From NCBI GenBank assembly GCA_023101725.1, contig JALJCO010007119.1:620001-684000 (forward strand): a stretch of 64,000 bases of DNA, read 5' to 3'. A program made the position numbers and the translations under genes. Source of the stretch: Atherinomorus stipes. Lineage: Eukaryota; Chordata; Actinopteri; Atheriniformes; Atherinidae. Positions 1-26,500 of this stretch are shown piece after piece; within the stretch, counting starts at the first letter, position 1; each line of letters opens with the position of its first letter. Below the pieces are notes generated by a model that saw nothing but the letters and a program-made list of their open reading frames with translations, made no database searches and was not told the DNA's origin.

Positions 1-1392
1 ATGCATGTGATCTGTCAGCCGTGGCAGCTCAACGTGGGTGAGTAGTGTCTCCCTACAAAGCTGAGGTCATGTTGGGGGATGTGAGTCATTTTGGCATGTG
101 GAGAAGACAAGGCGTTCAGCTGCTTTATGCATTATGACTGTGCTGAGGCCTGGCTGCCCCCCAGCAGCTGCCTTATTGAAAAAATTGGTTCACTGCTCAA
201 GTAACTGGACATCCTCATGGAAAACTGCACAGTTATAGGCAACAGTCCTTTAGGGGGCTAACATAGTGTTTAGTTATGCATGTTAGATGCTTTAATCATA
301 TAAAGTACTACACTCAGTTTGCATAACATCTGTACAATATACTAATACTTGAGCAATTACTGCAACAAAACTGATCTTTTTTCTTAAATGTATTTGAAGA
401 GTGCTGACTGATCAAATCCTCATGACTGATGATGCAGTCACCAGATTTGCGGGTGTGTCCTGCTTCCACTGTTTGACATCCTGTGCAAGTTTCTAAACAT
501 GACAGATTAGTTGGCTTGTTTTTGATAAAGAAGTCACCTTTCATAATGGTATAAAATTATTTAATTACTTTTTATGTTAAAATAAAGCTGGTTGCACTGC
601 CAAATATTTGAGCTATATGTGAAGGAGAGTTGAAGCTCCCTGTTCTACCAGAAATAAAAATTACTTGTGTTTCACATATAAAACTTTACTTGTCATAAGT
701 CATCAATATTGTTAGCAAGAGGTACTCTTAAGAGCACACTATTAAGAAATGAAATGACAATCTACTAAGTATTCAGCAGTGTAATGAATAATATAGAAAT
801 GCCGTATGTGACAACTGAAATTAATTAATGTTGTCTATCAGGCACACTTAGATCTCCTGAAATCTGGACAAAAAAGGCAAGTGTCACCTGTACACGCTTA
901 TTAATCAAAATGGCTGCCATGTAAATGGGTTTGATCAAGCATACTTCCTGCCATACTTTCCTCTTTCATTTCTCTCTTGACTGTAAATATTGTAAAACAG
1001 TCTTGCTTCATCTGCATTGATGCAAAAAGATGCCAATGACCAGCACAGGCTGTTCACCCAGACCTTCGCCCACCTCATACCATGGCAGGCTCTGGCCTCA
1101 TGTGGCCCTGAAGGAGATCAAGGAAACCGGATGACGAGACAGTGATATCAGCTCTAGAAACAAACTGAGTCTGAAATGAACTTGCATTCACATTACAAAG
1201 TAGATTATTATTAGGGGGAAAAAAAGCTAAAACAAGTAGATCTAATTAATAAAGATGAACTTTTGTGGTACTACTGTGTGCTCCTATGTTTCACCTCATT
1301 GAAGTATTTGCTATTTTGTTTGTAATGTATCTTAAATGTCATCAAACTGTATTGGAGTCGTGTTAACTAAGGGGAACATCTATATTTTCCAG
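1..1392 (+). other. vcl: vcl intron 1 (3' part)
   Basis: Non-coding DNA before the first recognisable vinculin exon. Exon 1 of the family encodes about 56 residues ending just before the [12 protein letters not shown] block and must lie upstream of the window. I see no exon, strong repeat or RNA gene here. The stretch ends in a normal acceptor (TTTTCCAG) at 1392. Confidence 0.7.
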
Positions 1393-15919
<14,527 letters not shown>

Positions 15920-17310
15920 GAGAGGGACTGCTGGTACTCAGCTTCATGCTGGTTCTGTCCAGCTGTCCAAGAGGACACTGAAAGGACGGACATCCTTTAT
16001 TAGAGCCCCGCATTTTTATTTGGGCAAAGTTTCTCTTATTAGTTCCACGTCCTGTCTGTAATGGTTGCTGTTGTGGTAGAATGTAAAGGAAAGAACTATC
16101 AGTGAGTTATGGGTTAAAATCTTTCTGGGAAGTATGTAAAAATATATTTTAAAACTTATTTTGACAAATCCCAGGAATATATATATTTTGATCAGAGGTT
16201 AGATTTCACATAATGTAAGGGTGATTGTTTCTGGTCCTTTTGGATCCAGACCACATTAAGTTAAATTTAAATGACAACATTTTCTTGAGACTTTTTTATA
16301 TCTTTGTACTGATTATTTTATTATCACCATTATTTGTTCACTTTTGCTAGGAAAAGCACATGAACTTGAGAAGTTGTTACAAGTAAAGCAACAGCCTATG
16401 CTCAGCACACACAGAATATATACAGTGCTTTTACATCTGTTTACAATATTCTGTATAGGTGAAAGAGAAACACTGTTCTTTTGATACTGTAATGCAGTTG
16501 TAGCAGTCTTTTTCTTTATTAAGTTCTGCCAAAGATATTTTACTACTATCTTTGAAAGTTTAGTTGTCTTTTGTCGGTTTTTTAGACAAGTTAAATGAAT
16601 AACCTTATTAAAATTTCTGTTGAAAGCAGGCAAAGCCTTCAATTATGCATCTGAATTTAGTTTAGAATTACTTGATTGTTGCATTGAGATTAGATGTATA
16701 CAGGCTTTTCTAACACTATTAGGGTAATAGCACAGTTTTCTGTAAACACCACACTTCTTGTTGTGCACAATCATTTTTGTGATGTATAAATTGCACACTT
16801 CTAGGTTGTCAAGGGAAAGAGCTAAACTTTGAGATGAGTCCTTGTCTGCAGCCGGTGAAACCTTCATTCTCTATACTCACATCTGTCTCTCCATGTTTTG
16901 ATACACTAAATGAAAACGGCCACATTTTGTGGCAACTATAGTGGATACTTTAAAATCTCTGAAGACCTTAATGCAAGTGTCATTTAGATCTCTAATCCCA
17001 ACTACGTATGTGCCTTGCAAGATAAACATAGTTTGCAACTGATACAGCTTTCATTTGAAGATGTTTTGTATCATTTGTAGGTGTTGCTGTGTTAATTTGT
17101 GCAAAACACTTATTGTACAGAAATTTTCTTTAAAGTTAACCTGATTCATGACTTTTACTAATGGTGAAATTTTGCTTTATGCAAACCTTGAGGGTTTTTT
17201 TTTCTCCTAAAATTATGCAACTTGGATGGGTTTAAATGGGTCTGAACATCTGTTTGCTTAAGCATTGTTCACAATTTTGTAATAAAGCATTTTATAGCAC
17301 TTGGAGGTGT
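15920..17310 (+). other. vcl: vcl 3'UTR
   Basis: AT-rich non-coding sequence from the stop to the first AATAAA (17281-17286). The distal part, from about 16620, is repeated in diverged form at 30750-32830. Confidence 0.75.
17281..17286 (+). promoter_or_regulatory. vcl: vcl polyadenylation signal
   Basis: The first canonical AATAAA seen after the vcl stop, 1.36 kb downstream. The duplicated copy at 31611 reads AGTAAA. Confidence 0.7.
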
Positions 17311-18974
17311 GTTTCTTGTATATTTTCCAAATATACCAACACACATATTGAAATAGTATCTTGTTTGACCTTTTCCACACCACCGGTACTGCTAGATATT
17401 GTAGAGGCCAAGAAAACAACCACTTTTCTACCTATCCTTATGTTTTTCTTGTGTCACCTTTGGAGATTAAAATGTAATATAATTTATTTAACCATCTGTG
17501 CTACATTGTCTTACAGTGTCCAGTCAAGAAATGGCTCTAAAAGATTATTGCATAATAGAGACATGGCAGAAAAGCTACAGTAGAAGACCAGTTTAGTTCA
17601 TGTCGCGTAAAAGGGCTCAGACAAAAAGAGAAATTTCAAGACGAGCTTAAGTTTAGTTTATGTTGATGAGTGCTATGTTTATCTGGAGTCAGTATTTTTT
17701 AGTTAGTTATAAAAGACAAAAAAATGAAGCTGCTCAAACCTTTGAAGGTAGTTAAATCTTATTTGTTTGGCCATATTTAATCTTCACAATTGTTAAACTC
17801 TTTATCATTTTGTCACACAAGTGTATTTAAAGTCATTTTGCAGGTGTAACATATAAAACTGTTTGGTCCCAAAAGTTATCATAGTATTAGTTTAATTTTA
17901 TATCACACTTTCATTAAAAGGGTCATTTTCAACCTACGTGTGTAAATTCAATGTAGTAATATAAAAACTATTTTTATTTATAAGGTATGAAAGGAAAAAT
18001 GGAAATGGTGATCTGTGGTTGTCAAAAAAACAGGATATTTAAAGAAATAATTAGATTAAATTAAATAAGTGAAAAAAATTAATTTCATAAGACAGAAGAA
18101 AAAAACTCACCCAGCATGAAATAAGCTGGGAAATGAATCTGGGTAATTTTTTAACCATGTTATGTATCAGAGGATTAAACAGGTGCCCCAAATTCAGAGG
18201 CTGAAGCTACTCAACACAACTGGCTCTGGCTTGAGTCCCGGCCGTGGCCATATGCATATGTCATTCTCTTCTCTAAGAGACAAGTTCAAAGATTATTGTG
18301 ACCAAAAAAAAAAACCCATAAAGCAAGTCTAAGAATAAAATTTGTGGAGTTTGTTTGTGTAGAAGAAAAAAGACAAAGATGTCACTTATTGCTCTTGTTC
18401 ATTAGTCAGAATGTTGTTAACTATTGCTGACACAGACTTTTCAGAGCAAAGAGCTACTCATTTTATTTATGTCAAACAGGATTTCACTTGTATTTTTGTT
18501 CCTATGATTTGAAAGACTTTGTGACCAGTCTGTGCAAATCAAAATAAATTTACAGATAAAGATAAAATATACTTTTATTGTCCCCATGGAGAAATTTTTT
18601 CTGGACTCTGTCAACCTGCAGTTTACAGTTAAAAAAGGGTAAGTACCAGCAAAAAAAATGTAGCAGCAATATACTTCACAGAAGTCAATATAGACACTTA
18701 CTCATTAGTTATCTACAGCAGGAAAGACATTTTAATGAAATAAGAGTAAAATGAGGGGTTTTCATTTAAATATAAGAACTACACTGAGATTTATGCTAAT
18801 ATGTCAGGTGCAATGAATAATCATGGTTGACTGGATCTTAAAAACAGATTCTATTTATAAGTATGACAGTCATCAAACCATTAAAAATCCACAAACTGGT
18901 GATAATATTAGCTCTTCAGGTTTGTCTTTCCAGATGATCCTTGTGGAATGAGCAAAAAAGCTTTAACAATTCAA
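17311..18974. other. Intergenic, vcl to HMG-box gene
   Basis: AT-rich DNA without a gene that I can support. Up to about 17870 it is the proximal partner of the segmental duplication at 30.75-32.8 kb; the rest holds only the retrotransposon-tail-like segment at 18555. Confidence 0.6.
18555..18640 (+). repeat. Non-LTR retrotransposon tail-like fragment
   Basis: Contains CTTTTATTGTCCCCATGGAG followed by AAATTT, resembling the widespread teleost motif TTTATTGTCCCCGAGGGGAA found at retrotransposon 3' ends. A second fragment of the kind is at 37461. Confidence 0.4.
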
Positions 18975-19330
18975 AGTCAAGAAGTTTTCTTTTATTAGAT
19001 GAGTTTGTTTGAGCAGCAAGTCCAGTGAAAAGCTCCATGTGAAGGAGCATCCCAGTCTGAGGAGGTGTGGAAGCAGGATGCACAGTTGTGGAGGCTCTTG
19101 GTCATCTTCTGCTTAATCTGGATGTCTGAAGTCCAGCTGGGTCTGAAGGAGAAGCTCGGGGAAAAACATGCACTCAGAAACCAAACCTTCATTTGGGCTG
19201 AGAATACTGGAAAAACACACCTATTTCTTAGCCCAGCATCTTCATCATAATGGTCTCTGTGGAAGTGCTCTTCAGTTGACTGCGTGGACTCGACCATTGT
19301 CTGTTCACTGATTTATTTCCTGGTGTTGGC
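18975..19330 (-). other. Possible terminal exon of the minus-strand HMG-box gene
   Basis: On the minus strand a good acceptor (GTTTTATTTCAG) precedes 19330, and an AATAAA lies at 18996-18991, giving a roughly 350-base terminal exon. Spliced to the HMG-gene exon ending at 24419 (phase 1), it would add GQHQEINQ and then a TGA. An open frame at 18995-19297 of the same strand matches nothing I know. The competing terminal exon starts at 23562. Confidence 0.35.
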
Positions 19331-20205
19331 CTGAAATAAAACAAAGATGTCACCAATCAGAGAAGAACAGCAGAGTGTGGGTGGGCGAACAGATCAGATA
19401 CTGAAAAGTTTAAAAGAAGAGAAATGATCAATTCAAAGATGCTCATTTAAACAGGAACATTTCCCTCATCTTGAAGCTTTTTTGAAATCAGCAACTTCCC
19501 CATCAGCTGGAAGATGGAGGACGGGACTGCAGGGGCGTTGGAGTGGGGTTTTTCTGCAGGTGGATGGTAAAAGCAGCAAGTGGAGGCTGAAGATGGAGTT
19601 CCTGGGGGTGGATGACAGCCTGCAGGTGAAGCTGTGTAATTTTAGTCTGAAAGACATGAAAAATCCTGAGTGTGAAAGCAGAAAGAGGAGGATTCATCCA
19701 CCAGGCTGCAGGTAGAGAGGAAAACAAAAATACCTCAAGTTAACAAAGATATGGAAGATGATGGAGGCTGGATCTTTAGAGATGACATTGCCATTGAGAC
19801 GATTCAGATGGAGTCTCAAGCTGTAGATTTGTTTTCAAGTGCAGGTTGGAAGGTGGGCTGCATGGAGGTGTGGGGATTCGCTCCTAACTTCCCAGCTAGA
19901 AGGTTACTGGTTTGATCTGTGGGATCTTTCTGTATGGAGTTTGCATGTTCTCCCCAGTTGTCTGGCTGCTCTCCAGGTCGGCTGGTTTCTGAGTGAGCGT
20001 GGATATTTGTTCGTCTCTGTGTGCTGCTGGTCCTGTGACAGACTTTGGCACCGGGGAAACACCCGGCACCGGGAAAAGAGAAGAGATATATACAGTTTAA
20101 CCACATGAAACAGGCTGAAGACCGTAAATGAGTTGTTAAATATAAAGTGATGCTGTGTGTCCATCACAGGGGTGTTAGGTGGATTCTTACCTTAGATAGG
20201 ATAGT
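19331..20205. other. Intron or intergenic DNA with a SINE-like copy
   Basis: No supported gene. Short open frames near 19480-19720 and 19839-20167 occur on both strands and match nothing; the second set lies on the SINE-like repeat at 19850. Confidence 0.5.
19850..20045 (+). repeat. tRNA-headed SINE-like teleost repeat, diverged
   Basis: Head with a B-box-like GGTTTGATCTG, then the hallmark TGGAGTTTGCATGTTCTCCC and CCTGTGACAGACTTTGGC. This is the family order I know from abundant fish dispersed repeats; the copy is worn and partial. A longer copy lies at 46280, and fragments in an intron at 25485. Confidence 0.6.
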
Positions 20206-21656
20206 GTGCAAAAGTCTGAAGCCGCTCCATGAACAAAGAAATGCAGAAAAAGGAGAGAAAATGAAGAAAAGATTTACTGAAACAGGTTGGCTGCATTTTG
20301 CATGATTCCATTTTCTCCTGTAATATTGAGGCCTGTGTTCTGGGGAGGGTCCAGCCCTCCATCAGACCTTTTGCCACTGATTTTCAGCCCAGTTCTGGAA
20401 TCTGTCTTTTCTGTTTTCAAAGGGATAGTTCAGCTTTTTGGATGTGAAGTTGTGAGAAACATTCACTGTCTGTAGCTCTGGTCCTGCTCTGACAAACAGC
20501 TGGTAATGTACTGGAGAAAAAGTAGTTCTGAAGCTGTATGGTGGTGCCGTTGACCAAAGATTTCTAAACTCGAAAAAGTATTTGTTAGACGATTTCAACA
20601 ATTTTAAAACATCCACACCGTACAGTTATCAACTGTTCATAACAGTGAACCAGTAGGCCTACCTACAGCTACAGCACAACACACCCCTCATCAGCAGTTA
20701 GCTACTGTAAACTTAGATAACAAAATGGTGTGAATGTGTGATTTCCCTAGTTGTGGGAATTAAAACATTGCTGGCGCCCACTTCCACAGTTTTCCTGTTA
20801 CAGATGTAACGCTTAGGCAACTTTGGATTGTGGCAATTGAGATGAGCATCTCTGCCAAGGCAGCGAGGGTGAAGCAAATGCGTCTGTCAAGCTCACTTCA
20901 GTGACAGTGACTACCTGACCACACATCCCACCCAAATCCAAGGTATGAGATATATTACCGCATACCAGTCCACATACCAATGTTTGTAACTGAATGAACT
21001 AATAACATTTTGTTTTAGAGACAATCAGTTACAGATATTGGTTTGTTTTATTCCCACAGCCGTGGAAATTACACGTTTACACCGTTTGTTGTCTCAGTTT
21101 ACAACAGCTGACTGCTGATGAGGGGTGTGTCGCGCTGTAATTGCAGGTTTTAAAATTGTTGAAATAGTCTAACAAAATGCACTTTTTCAAGTTTAGAAAC
21201 CTTTGGTTAACGGCACCACCTTACAGCTTCAGAGCTATTTTTTTTCCAGTACATTACCGTCCGTTTCTCTGATGTCTGTAGCTCTGATACAGCAGTGTCA
21301 CTACTGTGACCATTTTTCAGAGCAGGAACAGTTCCCTGACACTGCTGCATCAGAGCTTATGACGGTTTATGTTTCACAAAACTTCATGTCCAAAAACCTG
21401 AACTATTCCTTTAAATTTTTTTGTTAGGAGCTTCAATGATTCAGAGGTCCATTTTAAGAGTTAAACAAACATAAATATGAACAAACAAACACATATATAA
21501 AACAAACACATCCCTCCTAAATCATTGAGGTTCAAGAACTGGACTGTAAACAAATTAAAAAGCAGCCAACATCTAAAGGAAAGTCCAGACCTTCATAAAG
21601 CCTGGAAAAGATGGAGGAAAGTAGAAAAGGTTAGGAGTGGCTCAAGACTTTTGCAC
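20206..21656. mobile_element. DNA-transposon derivative hosting a nested insertion
   Basis: Left end GTGCAAAAGTCTGAAGCC and right end GGCTCAAGACTTTTGCAC are inverted repeats of a family common in fish (Tc1/mariner-like by its ends). Its middle is interrupted by the TTAA-type element at 20421-21410; without that it is about 460 bp. Confidence 0.55.
20421..21410. mobile_element. piggyBac-like non-autonomous element with long inverted repeats
   Basis: Begins AGGGATAGTTCAGCTTTTTG and ends in the reverse complement of AGGAATAGTTCAGG; the right flank is TTAA (21411-21414), the left flank a worn TCAA. The terminal inverted repeats run for roughly 200 bp with mismatches. No transposase. Confidence 0.7.
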
Positions 21657-21820
21657 GGAAAAAAAAGAAGGAAGGAAGTAAAAAGACAAAGAGGTGAAAA
21701 AAAGACAAAAAGAAGAAGGTGGTGAAAAAAGGCAAAGGTGGTTAAAAAGGGAAGCAGATGGTGAAAAAAAAGAAAAAAAGAGGGTGGTAGGAAAAAGAAG
21801 TTGATGGTTGATGGTGAAGC
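21657..21820 (+). repeat. Purine-rich tract before the minisatellite
   Basis: About 160 bases, almost all A and G with some GTGGT interruptions (GAAGAAGGTGGTGAAAAA type), running directly into the 37-bp array. No gene supported. Confidence 0.6.
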
Positions 21821-23024
21821 CGATGGAGATGGCTGGAGGACCCTGCAAGATATTTGCTGATGGACATGGCTGGAGGACCCTGCAAGATATTCGCCGATGG
21901 AGATGGCTGGAGGACCCTGCAAGATATTTGCCGATGGAGATGGCTGGAGGACCCTGCAAGATATTCGCCAATGGAGATGGCTGGAGGACCCTGCAAGATA
22001 TTCGCCGATGGAGATGGCTGGAGGACCCTGCAAGATATTCGCCAATGGAGATGGCTGGAGGACCCTGCAAGATATCCGCCAATGGAGATGGCTGGAGGAC
22101 CCTGCAAGATCTTCGCCGATGGGGATGGCTGGAGGACCCTGCAAGATATTCGCAGACGGGGATGGCTGGAGGACCCTGCAAGATATTCGCAGATGGGGAT
22201 GGCTGGAGGACCCTGCAAGATATTCGCAGATGGAGATGGCTGGAGGACCCTGCAAGATATTCGCCAATGGAGATGGCTGGAGGACCCTGCAAGATCTTCG
22301 CCGATGGGGATGGCTGGAGGACCCTGCAAGATATTCGCAGATGGAGATGGCTGGAGGACCCTGCAAGATATTTGCTGATGGACATGGCTGGAGGACCCTT
22401 CAAGATATTCGCAGATGGAGGTGGCTGGAGGACCCTGCAAGATATTCGCAGATGGAGATGGCTGGAGGACCCTTCAAGATATTCGCAGATGGAGGTGGCT
22501 GGAGGACCCTGCAAGATATTCGCAGATGGAGATGGCTGGAGGACACTGAAAAATAGAGCCGATGGAGATGGCTGGAGGACCCTTCAAGATATTCGCAGAT
22601 GGAGGTGGCTGGAGGACCCTTCAAGATATTCGCAGATGGAGGTGGCTGGAGGACCCTTCAAGATATTCGCAGATGGAGATGGCTGGAGGACACTGAAAAA
22701 TAGAGCCGATGGAGGTGGCTGGAGGACACTGAAAGATAGAGCCGATGGAGATGGCTGGAGGACCCTTCAAGATATTCGCAGATGGAGGTGGCTGGAGGAC
22801 CCTGCAAGATATTCGCAGATGGAGATGGCTGGAGGACCCTTCAAGATATTCACAGATGGAGGTGGCTGGAGGACCCTGCAAGATATTCGCAGATGGAGAT
22901 GGCTGGAGGACCCTGAAAGATAGAGCCGATGGAGGTGGCTGGAGGACACTGAAAGATAGAGCCGATGGAGATGGCTGGAGGACACTGAAAGATAGAGCCG
23001 ATGGAGATGGCTGGAGGACACTGG
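21821..23024. repeat. 37-bp minisatellite, about 32 units
   Basis: The unit is GATGGAGATGGCTGGAGGAC followed by CCTGCAAGATATTCGCC (37 bp). Three unit types: CCTGCAAGATATTCGC mostly in 21821-22395, CCTTCAAGATATTCGC and CACTGAAAGATAGAGCC mixed in 22395-23024. Because 37 is one more than a multiple of three and several frames lack stops, long overlapping open frames appear on both strands (up to 371 codons); each 111-bp trimer reads as a 37-residue repeat. I read this as non-coding tandem DNA in the 3' part of the HMG-box gene. Confidence 0.93.
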
Positions 23025-23520
23025 TGGAAGATGTGAGCCTCAGCTGACGGTGGTGGCTACACATGAAGAGAAACAACTTACTCATCAAAAAAACACAAAA
23101 TTATTATATCTTAAATGCCTTAACTATTGACATGGAAGAAAAAAAAAAACATACAAAAACAAAACTGAACTCTATACAAAAATTCAAGATTTAAATGCAA
23201 CTCAATCAATTAATCAATCAATCAATAAATCAATAAAAACATAGAAGATGTTTGTGATGGTGATCTCAGTCTTAAAGATATAAGCTGATTGAGGTGGCTG
23301 GAGGACAGTGGTGGAAGATGTGAGCCTTAGCTGACGGTGGTGGCTACAAAAAGAAGAGAAACTGTTTACATGGAAGAAAAAAAACAACAAAACATCAAAA
23401 ATCAAATCTGAACTATATACAAAAATTAAAGATTGAAATGCAACTCAATCAATTAATCAATAAATCAATCAATAAATCAATAAAAACGTCAAAGAAGGTA
23501 GTGATGGTGATCTCTGGCTG
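23023..23520. repeat. Tandem duplication of array edge plus flank, 287-bp period
   Basis: GGTGGAAGATGTGAGCCTCA (23023) and GGTGGAAGATGTGAGCCTTA (23310) start two copies that continue through CAGCTGACGGTGGTGGCTAC-type sequence and (AATC)n-like runs. The first copy ends with a worn minisatellite unit at about 23270-23305, so the unit and its flank were copied together. Confidence 0.8.
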
Positions 23521-23554
23521 GGCCTGAACTTCGGGTGCCAAACTGGATCTGTTA

Positions 23555-26500
23555 TCATATGCCTGCAAGAGACAGAAGAAACATGAACATGATTAAACTG
23601 TTTTAATGAGTTTTAAATGTTAAATTCAATCAGTTGATTAACAATCAGGTCATGAATTACTCATCAACTTTATTCCATAGAGGTCAACTTTTACTTTTGT
23701 CTTGAAAATAGAAAGCGTGTCAACATGTAATCCCCAAACAGACAGAGCGAGCTGAAAACTAAAAGCCTAAAAGTAAACTGAAAGTAAAAGTAATGTCTGC
23801 CAGGGTTTTGGGAATGATAGGAAATAAGAAATAATCAGATCTTTGGGATCAGTTCTGCAGGGAACCAGAATGGCGAGATTAACTAAGGCGAAATGCGGTC
23901 TCTCTTGTCAATAATCTGGCAACAGTATTTTGGATCAGCTGAAAGATTTTCAGGAAGTAGTTTGGGGATCCAGTTAAGACGGTATTACAGTAGTCCAGAC
24001 CAGAAGGGATCGAATATGTGGACCAGATTTTCAACATCACTTCAGGACAGGATGATCCTTATTTAGGTGATGTGATGCAAATGAATGGCAGTTACTCTAA
24101 TAATGTATTTAATTTGAGAACTAAAAGACAAATCCTGATCAAGAGTGACTTAAGCTTCCTGCCAGTCACAGGAACTAACTGATCGGCCATGTGAAAGGAT
24201 TTTCTGAGACAAACTTTAAAAAGAGATGTAGCTTCTGCTTAGAGAGAGATTTGACTTTAACCCTGACTGTGAAGCTCATCTTAAAGTCCAAATTAAGCTG
24301 ATTTCTCCTCCACACAGCTAAACAAACTCTGAAGTCTTCAACTTGTGTTCAACAATCATTTCTAACAATCTGAGATCACGTGATCGCATTCTTGTGATCC
24401 AAACAAGTCTGGTCTTACCGCCAGAGCTGCTGGGGGCCGGACTCCTCTGGCACGTGCGCTTCCATTTCTGGCCCTATAACACAGAAAAAGACACATTAGA
24501 CACCAGCTGATAGAAACGCTTTACTGTCAGTAAGGTGTGTGAACCGTGTACAGTACATACATAGTTGTCCTTGCTGGACCAGTGGGGGTGCTCCATCCTA
24601 TGCTGGCGCCTCGCTGCATCGGCCTCCAGGAAGAACCTGGCCTGCTGCTCAGCCGACATGGACCTCCACTGTGGACCAAACACAAAAAACTGTCAGCCTC
24701 TCAGACTGGAAACCAGCATCAAGACAGGATTCTTAGCAGACGACAATTACTTACTCTCCTCCCCAGGATGACGTTCACGGCCGCGCTCCCGGACACGCCA
24801 AGCTCAGCCGCCACAATCGGCCTCTGTTCCTTCAAGAAGAACATAAAGGCGTTGGGCGGCTTCTTGACGTACGGCCGATCTGCGCCATCGTCATCGTCAC
24901 GTTTCCTCTTCCTGCAGCCACAAAACAATAAAACACAATGAGATGTTTCTATGGCAACTCACTTTAAAAAAAAATTCTTAATGAGAATTATTGACACCAT
25001 AACGGCAGGAACCTGATCACTGACCGATCAGGACTGGAGAGAAGAAGTTCTGGAGGGAAAACTTACCGTGAGCAGCAGACACACTGGGCGGCTGGAGCGG
25101 GGCGGGCAGCTGCAGGGGGGCGGGCAACAGGCACCGGCTTCCTGCAAAAACACACACATTTTACTGCAGGAAGACAGAGTGGACATCCAAACAGAGACTC
25201 GGCTGCTGATGCTAAACACTGATCAGGATTAGTCTTTCACTTACTGGATTCCAGCAGGGAACAACCACAACACCTGGCCGTCAGGGAACTGGGGGATTGG
25301 CGTGCAGTTGACCTGTGGACACAAACATTTCAGATGTTGCCGTGGTGACATCTGCCCACCAGTTCACACATAAAAACACATTCTTCCATCATACTGTAGG
25401 AAAGAGTTGGGGAACATGTTTCATGTCAAGTACTTTGTTCCATTTTCTTCTTGGTTATTTCAATTCATAATGGCTGGAGCCTACCAGCAACTGGCAGGTG
25501 AGAGGCAGACACACCTGGACTGGTCACCAGTCTGTTGCATGTCTTTGGACTGAACTCTGAGTTTGCCTTTAATGGACTGGTGACCTGTCCAGATGTACCT
25601 GCCTCTCACTTGCTAGAGATTACTCTGAAATATTCACCATTGATCAGAATCTCTCTGGATAAAGTGAACTTTGGTCCTGACTGTCAGCACCTACCTGGCT
25701 GGTCAGCTGAGCCGGCTGCAGGAGATGGGGAGCAGGGCTGGCTGGACCCAGCACTGCAGGAGGAGGTGGAGGAGGCCAGTTGTCAGACTGCGGACAGCCT
25801 GCAAGGATCTCCTGTAACACATGAAAATGTTTCTACAGTTTCTACTTATATATGAAATCACAGGATGGAGAAATAAATCAGGGTAACATGTTGGAGTCTT
25901 GCTGCACATTCATGACACCAAGACTGACAGCAGACAGAAATGCAGCGTATGCATTCAAGTTTAATCTCGTTAAAATGACATCAAGTCACTGAGCAGAGGA
26001 AACTACTCAAGGCAAGTTTATTTTATTTTATTAACAACAGACTGTGGAGCAAGATGCTGCACTGTGACTATGACTAGATTAAAGACACACAATTTAACTT
26101 TTAGACCTTACAAATATGTGTTTCTGACTCGTTTGGATGTCACACCAACATTCATAATGCACATTTTCAATCCATCACTCTCCAGCAGCGTCCCGGGGCT
26201 CAGAAACAGAAGTATGTAAGTTTCCCATCCTGGATGCGACTGTGATGTTGCAGCCGACCAATGGTTGGCAAGCAAACGGATATGAACCAGATATGAACAC
26301 CGCGGGTGTTTTGAACGCACATCATGTCGAATTTGGTAAAGAAACGCAAGGAAACATTACCGGAGGAAGAGAGGAAAAGAAAGAGAGACAGGGACAGAAC
26401 GAGAGTCAAGATTAGACTGTCTTTTACTGGCTGGAGTGAATCACAGTACAGGTATGATACAAGTTGGATGCTAGTTTAGCCGCCGATCACTGAGAAAACT

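Noticed and set aside
1..46. ATG-led open stretch ending in GTGAGT at the window start, as vinculin exon 1
   Set aside because: Exon 1 should end in a residue block like AAVSNLVR in phase 0; the translation here does not match in any frame.
18995..19297. 100-codon minus-strand frame starting MVESTQSTEEHF as a separate gene
   Set aside because: No match, and it lies in a probable terminal exon where splicing would use another frame; kept only as a possible 3'UTR.
21593..22923. Long open frames over the 37-bp array as real proteins
   Set aside because: Open in several frames on both strands purely because of the repeat; no splice or start context and no family match.
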